DNA of 64,000 nucleotides from Alectoria sarmentosa (lineage: Eukaryota; Ascomycota; Lecanoromycetes; Lecanorales; Parmeliaceae). Position 1 is the first letter of the stretch, and every line of letters starts with the position of its first letter. The position numbers were made by a program, and so were the translations under genes. The stretch covers positions 62,001-126,000 of the forward strand of contig WOGZ01000053.1 in the NCBI GenBank assembly GCA_009733775.1. The letters are read 5' to 3'. Below the pieces are notes generated by a model. The model did no database searches and had not been told where the DNA came from. It saw nothing but the letters and a program-made list of their open reading frames with translations. This document shows positions 1-11,910 of this stretch, piece by piece.

Positions 1-297
1 AATAAAAACGAATTCGATAATATAAAAAACGTAACGAAAGATTTTTATAAAAGATACTCAAATAAATCACGATAAAAAAATACGCATTATTCGATTGAAT
101 TAATAATTGATTTATAAAAAACATTTTATTATTTAATCTTTTTTATTTTTATTTAATTTTTTTTTACATTATTATTATTGTATTAAATAATAATATAAAT
201 AATTTCGATTTATTTATTATCGTGAAAATGCATCTTTACATCTTTTTAAAGATCGATATGCGTTTTCACGTTTTTTCAAAAGATCGATATCGATCGA
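1..297. other. Left flank, no gene seen
   Basis: This is RIP-like A+T-rich DNA to the left of the first element. I see no coding frame with recognisable motifs. It holds one short inverted repeat, listed separately, and ends in ATCGA, which is the probable left target-site copy of GyA-1. Confidence 0.6.
221..270. repeat. Imperfect 12-bp inverted repeat
   Basis: The arms are 221-232 (CGTGAAAATGCA) and 259-270 (TGCGTTTTCACG), separated by 26 bases. They match at 11 of 12 positions, and the single mismatch is a C/T transition as RIP would give. It could be a stem-loop or the end of an older element. No function can be assigned. Confidence 0.4.
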
Positions 298-471
298 TGC
301 TACGTTTTTAGAAAAGGAACGTTTTTATAATAAAAATCAAAAAGAAAAACGAGTTATAAACGATAACGAATTATGAATATAATGATGATTATTAAGAAAA
401 GCTATAAAAAGAAAGATTTGTTTTATAAATATTAATGTTAAGCTTTTTGTTAAATTAAGTTTTTCTCAACA
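298..471 (-). repeat. 3' LTR of GyA-1
   Basis: It starts TGCTACG and ends TTCTCAACA on the plus strand. It is followed by about ten T, which on the minus strand is an A-tract directly upstream of the LTR, the expected place of the polypurine tract. Confidence 0.9.
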
Positions 472-1727
472 TTTTTTTTTTAAAAAAAAAAGATCTTACG
501 TTCTCGTAAATTTATTTTTTATTAATATCTTCGAAATTTGCGTTTCATATTAATATTTTAACCCTTAATCGAAAAGAAATTTTATGTTTATTTTTTCATT
601 TTGTAATTGTTTGCGCGTTTTCTAATGAGAACGATATATTTTAAAATAAACGTTTAAAAAAGTTAATATAAATTCGATATTAATAAATGTTAATTTTTTG
701 TTCGAATAATCTTCTTTGCATGTTTTTAATTTTGAGAAAAAAAAAGGCGAAATTCTCGACGACAAAACATAATTATTATTAATTATTATGAAATTAATTA
801 AAAATGTACTATTTATTAGAAAAATAGAAAAATTTTCGAATTTCTCATTAATAACGTATTTTTAATTTTTTTTTTCAATTGATTAGAAATTAAGTGTAAG
901 CGTGATTTTATTAAAAGAATTTGCGAAAATCGATGTTATATTTGATGATGATGGGTTTGCGAAAGTTTCTGCGAAAGTAATTCGACTTATAAAAGTTCTC
1001 GATTAATCGATTAATTATAAATCAATGTATTTTTTATCTTTTTTATTTAAGAACGTTTTATCACGAACATCGTTATTATTAAACAATCTTTCATTATTCA
1101 ATTATTAATTATCGATTTAAGCGTTTAAATTTGAAATAAGTAAATCATTTTTCGAATGAAGAAAGATGCGAATTACGAAAAATGAATATCTTTTTTCGAA
1201 GAATTCGCATACTTCGTTCGTGGGGTTTAATATTTTATTTATAATAATCGTATATTTCTTCGAGAAAGCTTTAATGCTCGTTAAAACGTTTTTCGCATTT
1301 TTAACTTTTATGACTTTCGTGTTCAAATAATTATTTAATATTTTTATAATTTTCAATAAACGTTACGCGATTAACAATCGTTTTTGTAATAAATTTATCA
1401 TCGCGTGTATACTTTTTATCGCGTTTATTAAACGAAAAAACTTCATCTTTACTCTCCTCAATTTTTAACGCAATTTCGCATTTTCTTAATATAATTTTAT
1501 ATTTTTTTTTTCTATTTTGTTTTCTTTTTTAATAAAAGTTTTTTATCTTTTTTCGATTTATACTCATTTATTAATATTATAAACTTTTTTTACGATGTTT
1601 TCATTATTTATTTCTTTTCTTCATTTTCGTTTTTCGAAATTATAATGTTTTTCAATTTATTAATTTTAAAATCTTTAAAATTCTTTAACACATTAATTAA
1701 CTTTTTTTTTTTCGCAATATTTAAATA

Positions 1728-1950
1728 AACGTGTTTGATATTTAAAATAAAAAGATTTAATATTTAAATAAACGAATTCGATATTTAAATAATTAAATTC
1801 GATGTTTGAATAAACGTATTCGACGTTTAAATAAACGTATTCAATATTTAAATAAATGAATTCGATATTTAAATAAACGAGTTTCATATTTGAGTAATTG
1901 AAATAAACGAATTTAATATTAAAATAAATGAATTCGATATTTAAATAAAA
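1728..1950 (-). repeat. 21-bp tandem repeat in the GyA-1 3' module
   Basis: The repeated unit is close to GAATTCGATATTTAAATAAAC, with a few units shortened. Because 21 is a multiple of three, each unit reads as a 7-residue repeat (VYLNIEF-like) on the minus strand. The block is shared with GyA-2 at 35690-35975. Confidence 0.75.
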
Positions 1951-2719
1951 GAAAATATAAGCATAATAAACGACTTTTCATAATAATAATTATTATTTTA
2001 TATATAATAAGCATTTCTTTTTGCGAGATCTTCTTTATTATTAATCTTTTTCGTATTAATAATAATTTTTTTTAATATTATCGAATATTACTTCTTTTAT
2101 ATCGCAGAGTTAATATTTATTATAAATAATTTTATAAATTCATTAATTGCGAATTGAAAAAAAATGTCTTTGCGATTTTTTCTTTATTTATATAATTTAA
2201 CTTAAGATATTTCTTAATAAATACGACGAATCATCTTTTAATTCTTTTTTTTATCGAAAAATTAATTTTTAATACGATTATAATTTATGCATTTGAAAAA
2301 TTCGTTTTAAATAAAAATAAAAATAAATTATCGTTTTTATTTTATATATAAGCGAAAGGTTTTTTATTATAATAATATTCGCGTATTTATAAATTTTCAA
2401 TTCTTTAACGTTTAATCTCGAATTTAATAATATTTATAATAAAAAATTTCGTTATCTCGAATGTTGCATTAAAAATAAAATTTGAAAAAACGATTATTAA
2501 AAAACCTTTATTAATAACAAAAATAATTAAAATGATAACGATAACGAAACGTAATTTTCTTGATAACATTATATTAAAACAATAATGTTTATTTTTCGAA
2601 ATTCTTTCTCTTAAATTAATCACGAAAAAATTATCAATATTTACAATAATAAAAAATATTAATAATTATTTAATGTAAATATTATCGCATAATTTGAATA
2701 TATTTAATATGTGTATTAT

Positions 2720-3020
2720 AAATGAGATTTGAAAATGTTTAAATCACGAATGTGAATTTGAAATGAGATTTCGAATTTTTACGATTCGAGCTTCGAGTAA
2801 AATTCGAGCTTCGATTTTCGAAAAAATTTATAATATATTAATATAAAAGCAAACGCAAAATGTGTGTAAAATAAATTATAATATATTAATATAAAAGCAA
2901 ACGCAAAATCGTATTCGATAATAAAATTTCTCTCGATTGAGATTTTTTTTTTAAACAATTTAAATATATTAACAAATTATTTAAAAAGTTTTCGATTAAT
3001 AAAATCGAAGTTTTCGAGTT
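2720..3020 (-). pseudogene. Unrecognised reading frame after pol in GyA-1
   Basis: On the minus strand a frame conserved with the 133-codon frame of GyA-2 (36766-37167) can be followed, with one or two stops of the kind RIP makes. It includes a 48-bp direct repeat (2827-2910) that repeats 16 residues in frame. I recognise no family. Conservation of frame between two copies argues for coding, but both are nearly identical copies, so the argument is weak. Confidence 0.35.
2827..2910. repeat. 48-bp direct repeat
   Basis: A 48-bp unit containing AAAAGCAAACGCAAAAT occurs nearly twice in tandem, the second copy starting at 2875. It is also seen in GyA-2 near 36880-36960. The period is a multiple of three. 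Confidence 0.7.
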
Positions 3021-3339
3021 TCGAATAATATGCTTCGTTTAATGTTCAATTTGACGAATAATATAATTAAAATGCAACAATTTTTTGATTTCTTCGTGAT
3101 GCGATCTTTTTTGACACGAAAGATTCTTTATAAATAATAAATAATTCTTTCAAAACATTTAATACGAAAAATTCTTTATAAAAAATAAATGATTTTTTCG
3201 AAATAATAAATGATTTTTTTGAAATCGAAATAAAAATAATCTTTTCGCTTTTCGAAATCGAAATAAAAACAATTATTTTCTAAAAAACATTTAAATTTCT
3301 TTATTTTCGATATTTTTTTATTGATCTTTAATTATATTT

Positions 3340-3522
3340 TCTATCATAATTATTTATTAAATTCTTCGTTTTATTTAAATTATCGACATTATATTAAACG
3401 TTATATGTTATTTTTCAATTTTTTCATTTAATGAAATATTGAATTATCGATTTTTTATTACGCGTTTTTCGTTTTCGAGAGTGAATAATTTATTTGTTTA
3501 TAAGCTTTTTAATTTCGTATAA
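3340..3522 (-). pseudogene. GyA-1 chromodomain, C-terminal end of pol
   Basis: On the minus strand the reading starts YEIKKLINK, continues with a basic stretch, then IIQYFIK followed by a stop where W of the WK motif is expected, and later a YNVDNL motif. This is the layout of the chromodomain that chromoviruses carry at the end of integrase to bind methylated histone H3. Trp codons have become stops, as expected from G-to-A changes. The match in GyA-2, GyA-3, GyB and GyC supports the call. Confidence 0.8.
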
Positions 3523-4890
3523 ATTCTTAACTTTTAAATCACTCTCGTTCGTAACGAAAATTTATTCTTTTTATTTTAATTTATAATATAAATCTTTTTT
3601 TTTTGAAATGAGTTTTAATATGATAATGAAAATCATCGAATATATTTTTTAAAGTTTAAAAAGATTTAATTTATAGATTAATTTATCATATTTGCAAAAA
3701 ATCGTAAATAATTCGACTTTTTAATTAAAAAGCTTCGCGTTTTTCAATTTAAATAAATAATGTTTTTATATAATTTAATATAAACTTTATTATCAAATTT
3801 CATTTTTATAATTTTATAATAATTATTATAACGTGTTTTTATATTAAATATCGTGAAAATAAATGCGTTGACGACTTTTTAACGATTTTTATTTCGATTA
3901 TTAATAATGTCGATTTAATTTTAAATAATTACGTCGAAAACATTAAATTCTTTATTCAATTTCATTTCGTAAACAATTTCGTTCGAAGATTTTTCTATTA
4001 AAACGTTTATAAAATTATTGAATGTTTTTCAAAGTTATATAAAAAATTTATTTCATGAAACGTTTGAATTATAAACAATGTGAAAGCGCAATGCGATTTC
4101 GAAAGTTTAATTAATTTTCTTTGATTGATCGTTTATTTGAAAATGATAAATTATTAATATAAATAAATCGATATCGAGCGATTTAAAGATCGCTTTTCAT
4201 AAATTAAATATAAATTTAAAATCTCGATCAAAAATAATCGTTTTAAGAATTCTTTAATCGATGAAAATGAAAAATAAAGTTTTTATTCATTTCGCGAATT
4301 TTCAAATATCCTTCTCGAACGTCATAATAATGTTTTTATTAAATTTATTCATCAAAATTATTATCATATTGAATTCATTTTTAAAAAATGAAAGTTTTGA
4401 AATAAAATCGATGATTATCGTACGAAAAATCAAAAAAAATGATAAAATCGATTTGAGATTTTCGTAAAAAACGTATTTTTTTGTTTAATTTAATTAATAT
4501 TTAAAATAATAAATAATATAACGTTTAAAACGTTTAATTAAATGTTTAAATTAATATAATTTCACAATTCGCTCATAAATACGATAAAATTTTTCATAAT
4601 TATGTTTATTATAAATCAATTCGAAAACTTTTTATTTAAACTCTTGAAAATATATAAACGTTTTCGATTATTATATTCATTTTGATAATAAATTAAATTT
4701 TCACGAAAAACAAATTATATATTGAAAATCTTGACATATTTTTTCGATTTATAAACAAATTTTTTCGACTTATTGTTTTTTAATCGCTCTCTCTCAATTT
4801 CTAAAAACTTTAAAATTTTAAATTATTTTTTATCTTTTTTATATGCAATTGCAAGTTTGAAACGATATTCTTTTAACATTTTCATAAAAA
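3523..4890 (-). pseudogene. GyA-1 integrase, C-terminal part
   Basis: The minus strand at 3960-4019 reads a degraded form of the gypsy integrase motif SPNEIVYG (here SSNEIVYE). This is followed by the DKVYIKL-type strand and the short region that precedes chromodomains. The integrase joins the cDNA copy into the host genome. The catalytic core upstream was not traced residue by residue. The gene is cut on its 5' side by the CoA insertion at 4891. Confidence 0.7.
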
Positions 4891-5022
4891 TGTTAAAAAT
4901 AGATAAAACACTTAATTGATTAAGAAGTTTGCAATAGAGCATTTAAATATAAAATGTGTTAAGTTTCGACAAATCTTTCTTATCTCGATAAATCTTTCAT
5001 ATTTAATAATTAACACATTTTA
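4891..5022 (-). repeat. 3' LTR of CoA
   Basis: It starts TG but ends TA where its partner ends CA. Compared with 11779-11910 there are 12 differences over 132 bp, all transitions, split between the two copies. Confidence 0.9.
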
Positions 5023-5599
5023 ACACTCTCACATAATCGCATTGCAATTCGAAAAAATCAAAATATTTAAATCATCTTCTTTATCTTTCTCATTCGAGAT
5101 ATTATATAACTTAAACGTCGAATAAAAAAAGTGAAAGTCGAAAAAGTCGAAAATTTTCGAAAAAAGTAATCGAAAACATTTCATAATCACTCAAATATCA
5201 AATACAAAATTCAAAACTCGCGATATTCAAAACTGGATAAAAACATTGAAAATTCGAAAAGAAAAATCGGATTTTTTTTTTTGAAAACGACTATATTCTT
5301 TTGAACATATTCGCCACGATATTTTATATAAAAAATTTCAATTTTTAACGAAAAATCGTTTTCTAACAAATTTATTTGCAAGTCATTTAATGCACATCAA
5401 AAATCGAACGATATATAATCGATAAATATATGTGAAAATAATTTTTTCGATTAAACGAAATATTTCGAATTGTATATACATGTATGCGATTGATTATAAA
5501 ATTTATAAAAATTATTTTAAAAAATTAATATTTGATAATAATGATTGATAAAATATATATAAATTGCGATCGATATATTACGACGATGATAATAATAAT
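5023..5599 (-). other. CoA 3' untranslated region
   Basis: It begins ACACTCTCAC, which on the minus strand is the purine-rich GTGAGAGTGT directly before the 3' LTR, a polypurine-tract candidate. The part 5275-5450 is homologous to 20420-20580 in CoB. No coding motif is seen. Confidence 0.5.
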
Positions 5600-7450
5600 A
5601 ATAACGACATTAACGTCTAAAAAAATGAGTATAATAATTTTAAAAAACATTAAAAAATATAAATATAATAATCTTGAAAAGAAATTTAAGACAATTAACG
5701 AAAAAATCGATAATAATAATCTTATAAATAACGACGCAGATCTCAAATTTAAATCGAATATAAACATAAATCTCTCGAAAAGAAGTTTATAAAGTTTATG
5801 ATTATAACTTTAATAATAATAAATCAACTTCAAATTAAGTCTTAATAAATAAAAATCTTTTCGCAAAATATATTAAAATAAATATTTGAGATTTTGCGAA
5901 TATATTCGATCGATTATTTATAATATAAAAATTAATGAAAAAAAAGAAAACTTTTATAAAAGCGAAAATTTATTCATTTTCAAACGATGTTTCAATTTCA
6001 TTCACTTTATAAACGTAATTCGAAATCGATAAATTTGCGAAATAATTCGAATTTGTTCTTATAAAGAGTTTTAATAAAATCGTCAACGATTTATTTATCG
6101 ATAAAAACGTATTACAAATCGACATTTTCATTCACGATTTGATCGCGCATTCAATAATGCTAAATATCGATGTGCTTAATATGATCATAATATTAAAGGT
6201 TTTTAACGAACGCAATTGCGTTTTAATTATTATTATAAATAATAATTATTTAAAGCGCCTTATTGAGGCGGATTTGATTTAAAAAACTTTTTAATTAAAT
6301 AACTTCTTTAACGATTTGCGTTTAATCGATATATTTAATCTCACAAATAAACAATATAATCATAAATTATCATTTAAATAAGTAATTAATAATCTCACTT
6401 TTTAAATTAAAAATGTAATTTAAAATTAATTTACGAATATCGTGATTATTAACTCAATCGAAATTAATATAATCGATGAATTTTTAAAACGTATCTTTAT
6501 AAATGAAATATTAATTAATAATTTTTTTTAAATAACGAAAAATACGCTTAATAACGACATAATGAATCTCGATAAAATTAAAAACGTATAGAAAAATCAT
6601 TAAAACAGCGAAGACAATATTAGATTTAATATTAAATATAACGTATATAAAAAATTCCACAATCGATTAATAAATTTAAAAAAATTCTTTAAAAATTGTG
6701 TATTCTTTTTCGATAAATATCGATCGCAATTTAATTTTCATAGAAATAAACTTTATTTTAATCTTTTATATTTTATAAACACGAAAAAAACGTTTAATAT
6801 AAACGAACTATTTTAATTATAAGATTCGATTAACACGATCGCGAATTATTATTATTTTTAAATAATAATTGCAAAAATCGAGATCGCTTATTTTGAATTT
6901 AACATTAAAAACATTCTTTATTCGTTGAATTTCGAATCGAAATAAATTAATAACAAAAATATCGTTTATATAAAAATCGACGATAACATTAATGCTTAAA
7001 TTAATAAAAACGTTAAAATCGACATTAATAAAAATAAAATCGATATTTTTTATATACTTCGCAAAGATGTTATATCAAACTTAAAAAAATTATTTTAAAT
7101 CATAAAAGACCTTATTAAGCTTGCAAATTCTATTAAAATATTTTTTTAAAATATATTTAATAAATTGCTTCACATAAATCTTTTTTTTAACATTATTATA
7201 AAAAAAACGATTTTGACGTTCATTTACTTTAAATCTCAATCTTCGATAACGATTAAAACGAAAATCGTTTTATAAGACATAAATTTAACAATTAAAACGA
7301 AAGTTTCATTAAAATTTAAATCTTTTCATTTTTCGAAATTACGAATTATTCAATAAATTTTAAAACGAATAACTTCGTCGCGAATTTCGCGCTTAATAAT
7401 ATAAACTCATTTATTATAAAAAATAATACGCCCTTTAAACAAATCGATAA
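5600..7450 (-). pseudogene. CoA reverse transcriptase and RNase H
   Basis: On the minus strand the copia RT active-site region is readable: a strand ending in DFY, then YIND (6961-6972) in place of YVDD, then DIFVI. It is followed by a degraded form of the copia motif around SDLG..YYLG. The first catalytic Asp is changed to Asn by a G-to-A transition. RT copies the element RNA into DNA inside virus-like particles. RNase H is placed downstream (5600-6500) from the usual gene order and was not shown by motifs. Many stops make it non-functional. Confidence 0.75.
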
Positions 7451-9530
7451 GTTTTCAAATTTTATTCTTTAACAAAAAATTATTCTCGTCGATTATGTTA
7501 TTCTTTTATTATTTTCAATATAAATTATTAACAATAACTTTTTTATAAATTTTCGACTCGTACGACTTCATTGCGATAACGATTTAAATAATTATAATAT
7601 AAAATTAAATGAGATTTAACGAAAAATCGCGCGATATGAAATAAAAATAATTTAAATAAAACGACGACGCATTATTTAACATATCGTCTTAAAAAATAAA
7701 AATTGATAACGACGACGAATTAAAAGTTAATGCGTTAATCTTAAAAAGATTTAAAAATTTAATAATTATAAAAAGTTTAATTATAAAAGATTTAAATTTA
7801 ATCGATTAAATAAGCTCATTAACATTTATCTCGTTTATAAATAATTAATTTTTAACGACGAAAAACGTTATAAACGTTGAATTATTCTCTTTTATAATTA
7901 AATTAATTAATAATTATAAATCAAATAAAGAATTATTCTTTTTCAAATTTCAAACGATTTTAAAAAATCGAATAATGTTATTATTTGATAACAATATATA
8001 ATAAATATAATCGTTTTTATAATTAATAAAAACTTTTTTAACAACGCGTTTTTAATCTTTTTTTCAATTAATAATAAATTTGCGCAAAATAATAAAGTCT
8101 GAAATTTTAATACGACGTATATGATTTAAACGAGATTTATAATTCGTATAAATTTGATATAAAATAAGTTTACGCGATTATATAAAATTTCGATTATAAA
8201 GATAATTAACGATTAATACAAGTTTTGATCAATATTTTCAATTAAAATTAATGTTTTTAATAATAATGTTAATAATATTAAAAAGCGTTTAATTAAATCG
8301 ATTAACGATTTTATTTTATTTAAAATTCTCAAAATAAATAGATTTTTATATGATGTTATAATTAACATAATAAATATTAAAATTAAAATCTTCGTATTTA
8401 TCATTATAATCAATTCGAAAACGTTTAACGATAACATTTTTATGCTAATTTTTAACTTGATAACGTTTAAAAACAAAAAAGACTTCGCTTTTATATTTAA
8501 TAATTTCAATTTTAAAACGTTTATCTTAATTATTAATGAAAATAATAAAATATTTATCATTAAAGCGATCACGAAAAATAATAAAATCGCAAAAATCGTT
8601 ATAAATTAAATTCAAAAACCTTTTTTTAAGACGAATATGAAATTTATATAACGTTTTTTACGTCTTTTTGATTGCGCAAAAAGTATAAAATTTCTTATTA
8701 ACGACAATTTTGAATAAATCAATGTCTTTAAATAATTTAATCAATTTATAAACGTTTTAATATCTTAAATAATTTATGCGAGTATATTATAAATCGAGGG
8801 TTTAATTATTAATTTTGCGCGATGCAACATCGAGATTTAAATTCGAAAGAAAAAAAATCGAAATAAATTAATGAAGAAATAACGTCATTCATCGAATTAA
8901 AATGTTTTTTATATTTAAAAATGATATAAAACATAACGAATTTAATATCATATTATTTAAATATAAATATAAACATTAACGATTATTTAAAAACAATTAA
9001 AATTTAATTAAACTCTTATAAATATAAATAATAAAGATTATTATTTTACAATTAAGCGATAATATCACGATTATCAAACTCGATATCGTTTTACACAAAT
9101 TTCATTAAAATATTATTACGCATCAATTATTTTTAAAAAATTAAATTCAAAAGTAAATTTAAAATAAAAAGAACATTTATGAAAATAAGCTTTTTTCTTT
9201 AATCATCAATAATAATATTAATACGTATTTTATCAATGTTAATGAAAATACGAACGCTTTTAATATTCTTAATAAGACGAACATCGTTTAATTTAAAATC
9301 GAAAACGCGATATTACACGAAATAATCTTTATTAAACGTGAAATGCTAAAAATAAACACAATTCATCGTTCATCGCGAAAATAATAAATTATTTATTTCA
9401 ATCGTAAAGACAATTATGATTTTTCTTTGATTATCAAAAAATTCGATAAAATTACGATTTTTATAACGACGTTTTTTTATTATTAAAAACATCCTTTCGA
9501 TCATTATTTTTTTTATTTTTGAATTTATCG
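7451..9530 (-). pseudogene. CoA protease-integrase region (by position)
   Basis: This stretch lies between the gag knuckle and RT on the minus strand, where copia elements encode the aspartic protease and integrase. I did not find readable catalytic motifs. Its open frames, such as 8213-8572, are I/L-rich and look like shadow frames of a RIP-mutated gene. The call rests on gene order. Confidence 0.45.
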
Positions 9531-9610
9531 TCATCGTTATTATTATCATTATTATTATTATTATCGTCATTTCTTTTATTATTATTATCGTTAAAATTAT
9601 CATTATTTTA
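9531..9610 (-). repeat. Trinucleotide tract encoding an Asn/Asp-rich linker in CoA
   Basis: ATT/ATC-type triplets run along the plus strand. In the knuckle frame on the minus strand they read as a run of Asn and Asp directly after the CCHC box. CoB has a poly-Asn tract at the matching place (25628-25660). Confidence 0.7.
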
Positions 9611-11764
9611 ATAACTTTTATCAAAAAATTAATCGCATTTCGCTTTAATATGATAATGCTTTTTGTAATAAATGCAATATTTAACGAACTTTTAAATAAT
9701 TTTATTATTAAAATCAAGTATAACGCTCTTTTAAAATTCAATAATAATGATATATTTTAAAATTAAAGCGATAAAATGAAAAAGACATTAAACGACGAAC
9801 GTAAAGATAAATTTTTAACGCTTAAAAAAGAAATTAATTATTATTTGAATAAATCGAATAATAACGTATTTTAATAAATAAATTATCTCGATATTAACAT
9901 CATTTATAAACTTATGATTTTAAATATAATAAATAAAATAAACATTATTCGCTTTATTCAAACTTATATAAAAAAAAAGATAAAAAAATTGATTTTTAAT
10001 TTTAATTTAAATGATAAATTAATAATATTATTATGAATGCTTTTAAAACGAGCGACAAAATTAATTACATCTTTATATTAATTAAAATTCAATTTAAATA
10101 ATTGACGATATAAATCATTAAGCGTATCGAAGCCTTTAAATTTATTATTTTTATAAATAACATTTTATAAAACGTGCGCATTAACCTCATCTTCATAATT
10201 CATAAACAAATTATTTTCAAAACGATTTTTGATAATGTTGATGCAAAATTCATGTCTTAAATTTTATTTAATTCGCTTTTTTTCGACGATATCAATCATT
10301 ATCATAAAATTATTAAATAAAATGTTTTCAAAAATAATAAATATAATAAAAGTCTCACTTTGCTTCATTTTGATAAATTTAATAAAACGTTATAACATAA
10401 AAAATTGCCGTATCTCTCGAGATTATACTTAAAAACCTTCGAATTTTTTAAACTTTTTGATATAAAACGAAAGATCATTATTAAACTTCACGTTAACGAT
10501 TTCTTCGAATATTTTAATAATAATTTCGATATATTATTAAAAATATAAAAAATTTGAATGTTGATAAGAGAATTAAATTCAACAAATTAAATAATAATTT
10601 CAAAAAAATTCTCGCTGTCAATTGATTCGAGAAAAAACTCGCGAATAAAAATATCGAAAATTGCAATATTATTAAACAAATAAATAAATATATAATCGCG
10701 TTCTTTGCTTTTCGAACGCGTTTTAAATTAACAATAAACTTTATTTAATGTCTGATTATAAAAAGGAAAATCGCGTTAGAAAATGCGTCTTATTTATCGA
10801 GTTTTTTTAAATTAAACTCGAAACTTCTTTTAAAAGATATTTAAAAATATAATAAACGTGAAAAAGCGAAAATGTTTAAACTTATTTTAACTTATAAAAG
10901 AAAAAGAAAAAGAAAAATATTTAAGACATTTAAATTTGTTTCGACGAGAAATATAATTAATAAATGTGATTAAATCTTTTAATGCTTGGAAATCAAAATT
11001 AAAAAAGATATTCAAAAATCTTTTATGCTTTTTTTCAATTATAATTAATATTGAAATCGTTAATATAACAACGATTATTAATATAACAAAAGTCGTGTTT
11101 TGTAGCGAAATGTTTGTTATTATAAACGACTCGTTGCCGCTATTAACTTTAATTTAATATTTCATCAAAAATAATTTAACAATCGATATTATAATAACAA
11201 TCGTTTAAAAACAAACTTTGCAATATGCTATAACCTCTTTCTTATTTTATAAATAACGAAATAACATTATTTAATAACGCTTAATCGATTGATGGAAATA
11301 ACGCGCGCGTTTGATCAAACTTAATCTCAATCTCTTTATTCTTTAAATAAAAAACTATAATGATTTATAGAGTTAAACGATTTTTTAAAAACTACTCGAT
11401 TATTGCGCTATAAATATAACTCATTACTTAAAAACTGAAATTAATAAATAATAAATTACAATCTTTTAAAAGCGAATTATAATCAGCGCAGTCAAAGTTT
11501 TACGATTTATTATTTGCGATTATCACATAAATAAATCGCTAAATTAAATCAAATATATATTTAAAGTATGATTTATTAACAAAAATGATTATATATAATG
11601 AATAAACTTAAAAAGATTATTGCGCAATTTATCGCAAAATAAATAATTGCTCTATCGCTTAAATTTTAATATTACGACTCAATTATCTTTCAATTGTACG
11701 CTTGATTAATGAATTAATTGATTATAAATAATAAATAAATAATATTAAACGAATATCCGCGATT
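9611..11764 (-). pseudogene. CoA gag with CCHC zinc knuckle
   Basis: The minus strand at 9635-9676 reads a 14-residue box with the exact C-X2-C-X4-H-X4-C spacing, in which the second Cys is now Tyr (TAC, from TGC by one transition). Such knuckles bind the element RNA during packaging. The N-terminal gag region upstream, to about 11764, has no readable domain. Plus-strand open frames at 10229-10432 and 10966-11157 have no support and are left out. Confidence 0.7.
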
Positions 11765-11778
11765 TCGAGCTTATAATT
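11765..11778 (-). other. CoA primer-binding-site candidate
   Basis: The minus strand directly after the 5' LTR reads AATTATAAGCTCGA. CoB has AATTATAAATTCGA at the same place (45436-45449), with two differences, both transitions. The shared sequence and position suggest the tRNA primer site. Confidence 0.5.
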
Positions 11779-11910
11779 TATTGAAAATAAATGAAACACT
11801 TAATTGATTAAAAAGTCTGCAATAAAGCATTTAAATATAAAATGTGTTAAGTTTCGATAAATCTTTCTTACCTCGATAAATCTTTCATATTTGATAACTA
11901 ACACATTTCA
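11779..11910 (-). repeat. 5' LTR of CoA
   Basis: It starts TA (RIP-changed TG) and ends CA. It pairs with 4891-5022. Confidence 0.9.

Larger units (their letters stand above)
472..3339 (-). other. GyA-1 post-pol 3' module (unknown content)
   Basis: About 2.9 kb lies between the chromodomain and the 3' LTR, far more than in GyB (about 0.46 kb) or GyC (about 0.15 kb). The same sequence, collinear, is present in GyA-2. Open frames of 64-79 codons occur on the minus strand (1117-1356, 1693-1887, 2405-2623), but the plus strand is also largely open in parts, so the coding strand is not settled. It carries 21-bp and 48-bp tandem repeats. I recognise no domain; it could be a third ORF, an antisense ORF or a long untranslated region. 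Confidence 0.6.
4891..11910 (-). mobile_element. CoA: Ty1/copia retrotransposon nested in GyA-1
   Basis: Direct LTRs of 132 bp (4891-5022, 11779-11910) bound a 7,020-bp element. The uninterrupted sequence exists in GyA-2 near 39020-39045, which confirms the insertion. The target copies lie in an A-tract (AAAAA at 4886-4890, ATAAA at 11911-11915), so the TSD is imperfect or ambiguous. Minus-strand order is gag with a CCHC knuckle (9635-9676), Asn/Asp-rich linker, integrase, RT with YIND (6961-6972), then the 3' end. The order integrase before RT defines Ty1/copia (Pseudoviridae). Confidence 0.9.

Noticed and set aside
221..270. The inverted repeat as the end of a DNA transposon
   Set aside because: No matching terminal repeat or transposase was found, so it is only listed as a hairpin.
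5525..5792. Overlapping 80- and 86-codon frames on both strands
   Set aside because: They lie at the 3' end of CoA pol and read as repetitive I/N/K sequence. No motif or conservation with CoB supports either one.
8213..9741. 119- and 123-codon minus-strand frames inside CoA
   Set aside because: They are in a different frame from the readable CCHC knuckle and contain long I/L runs. They are shadows of the degraded gag-pol gene.
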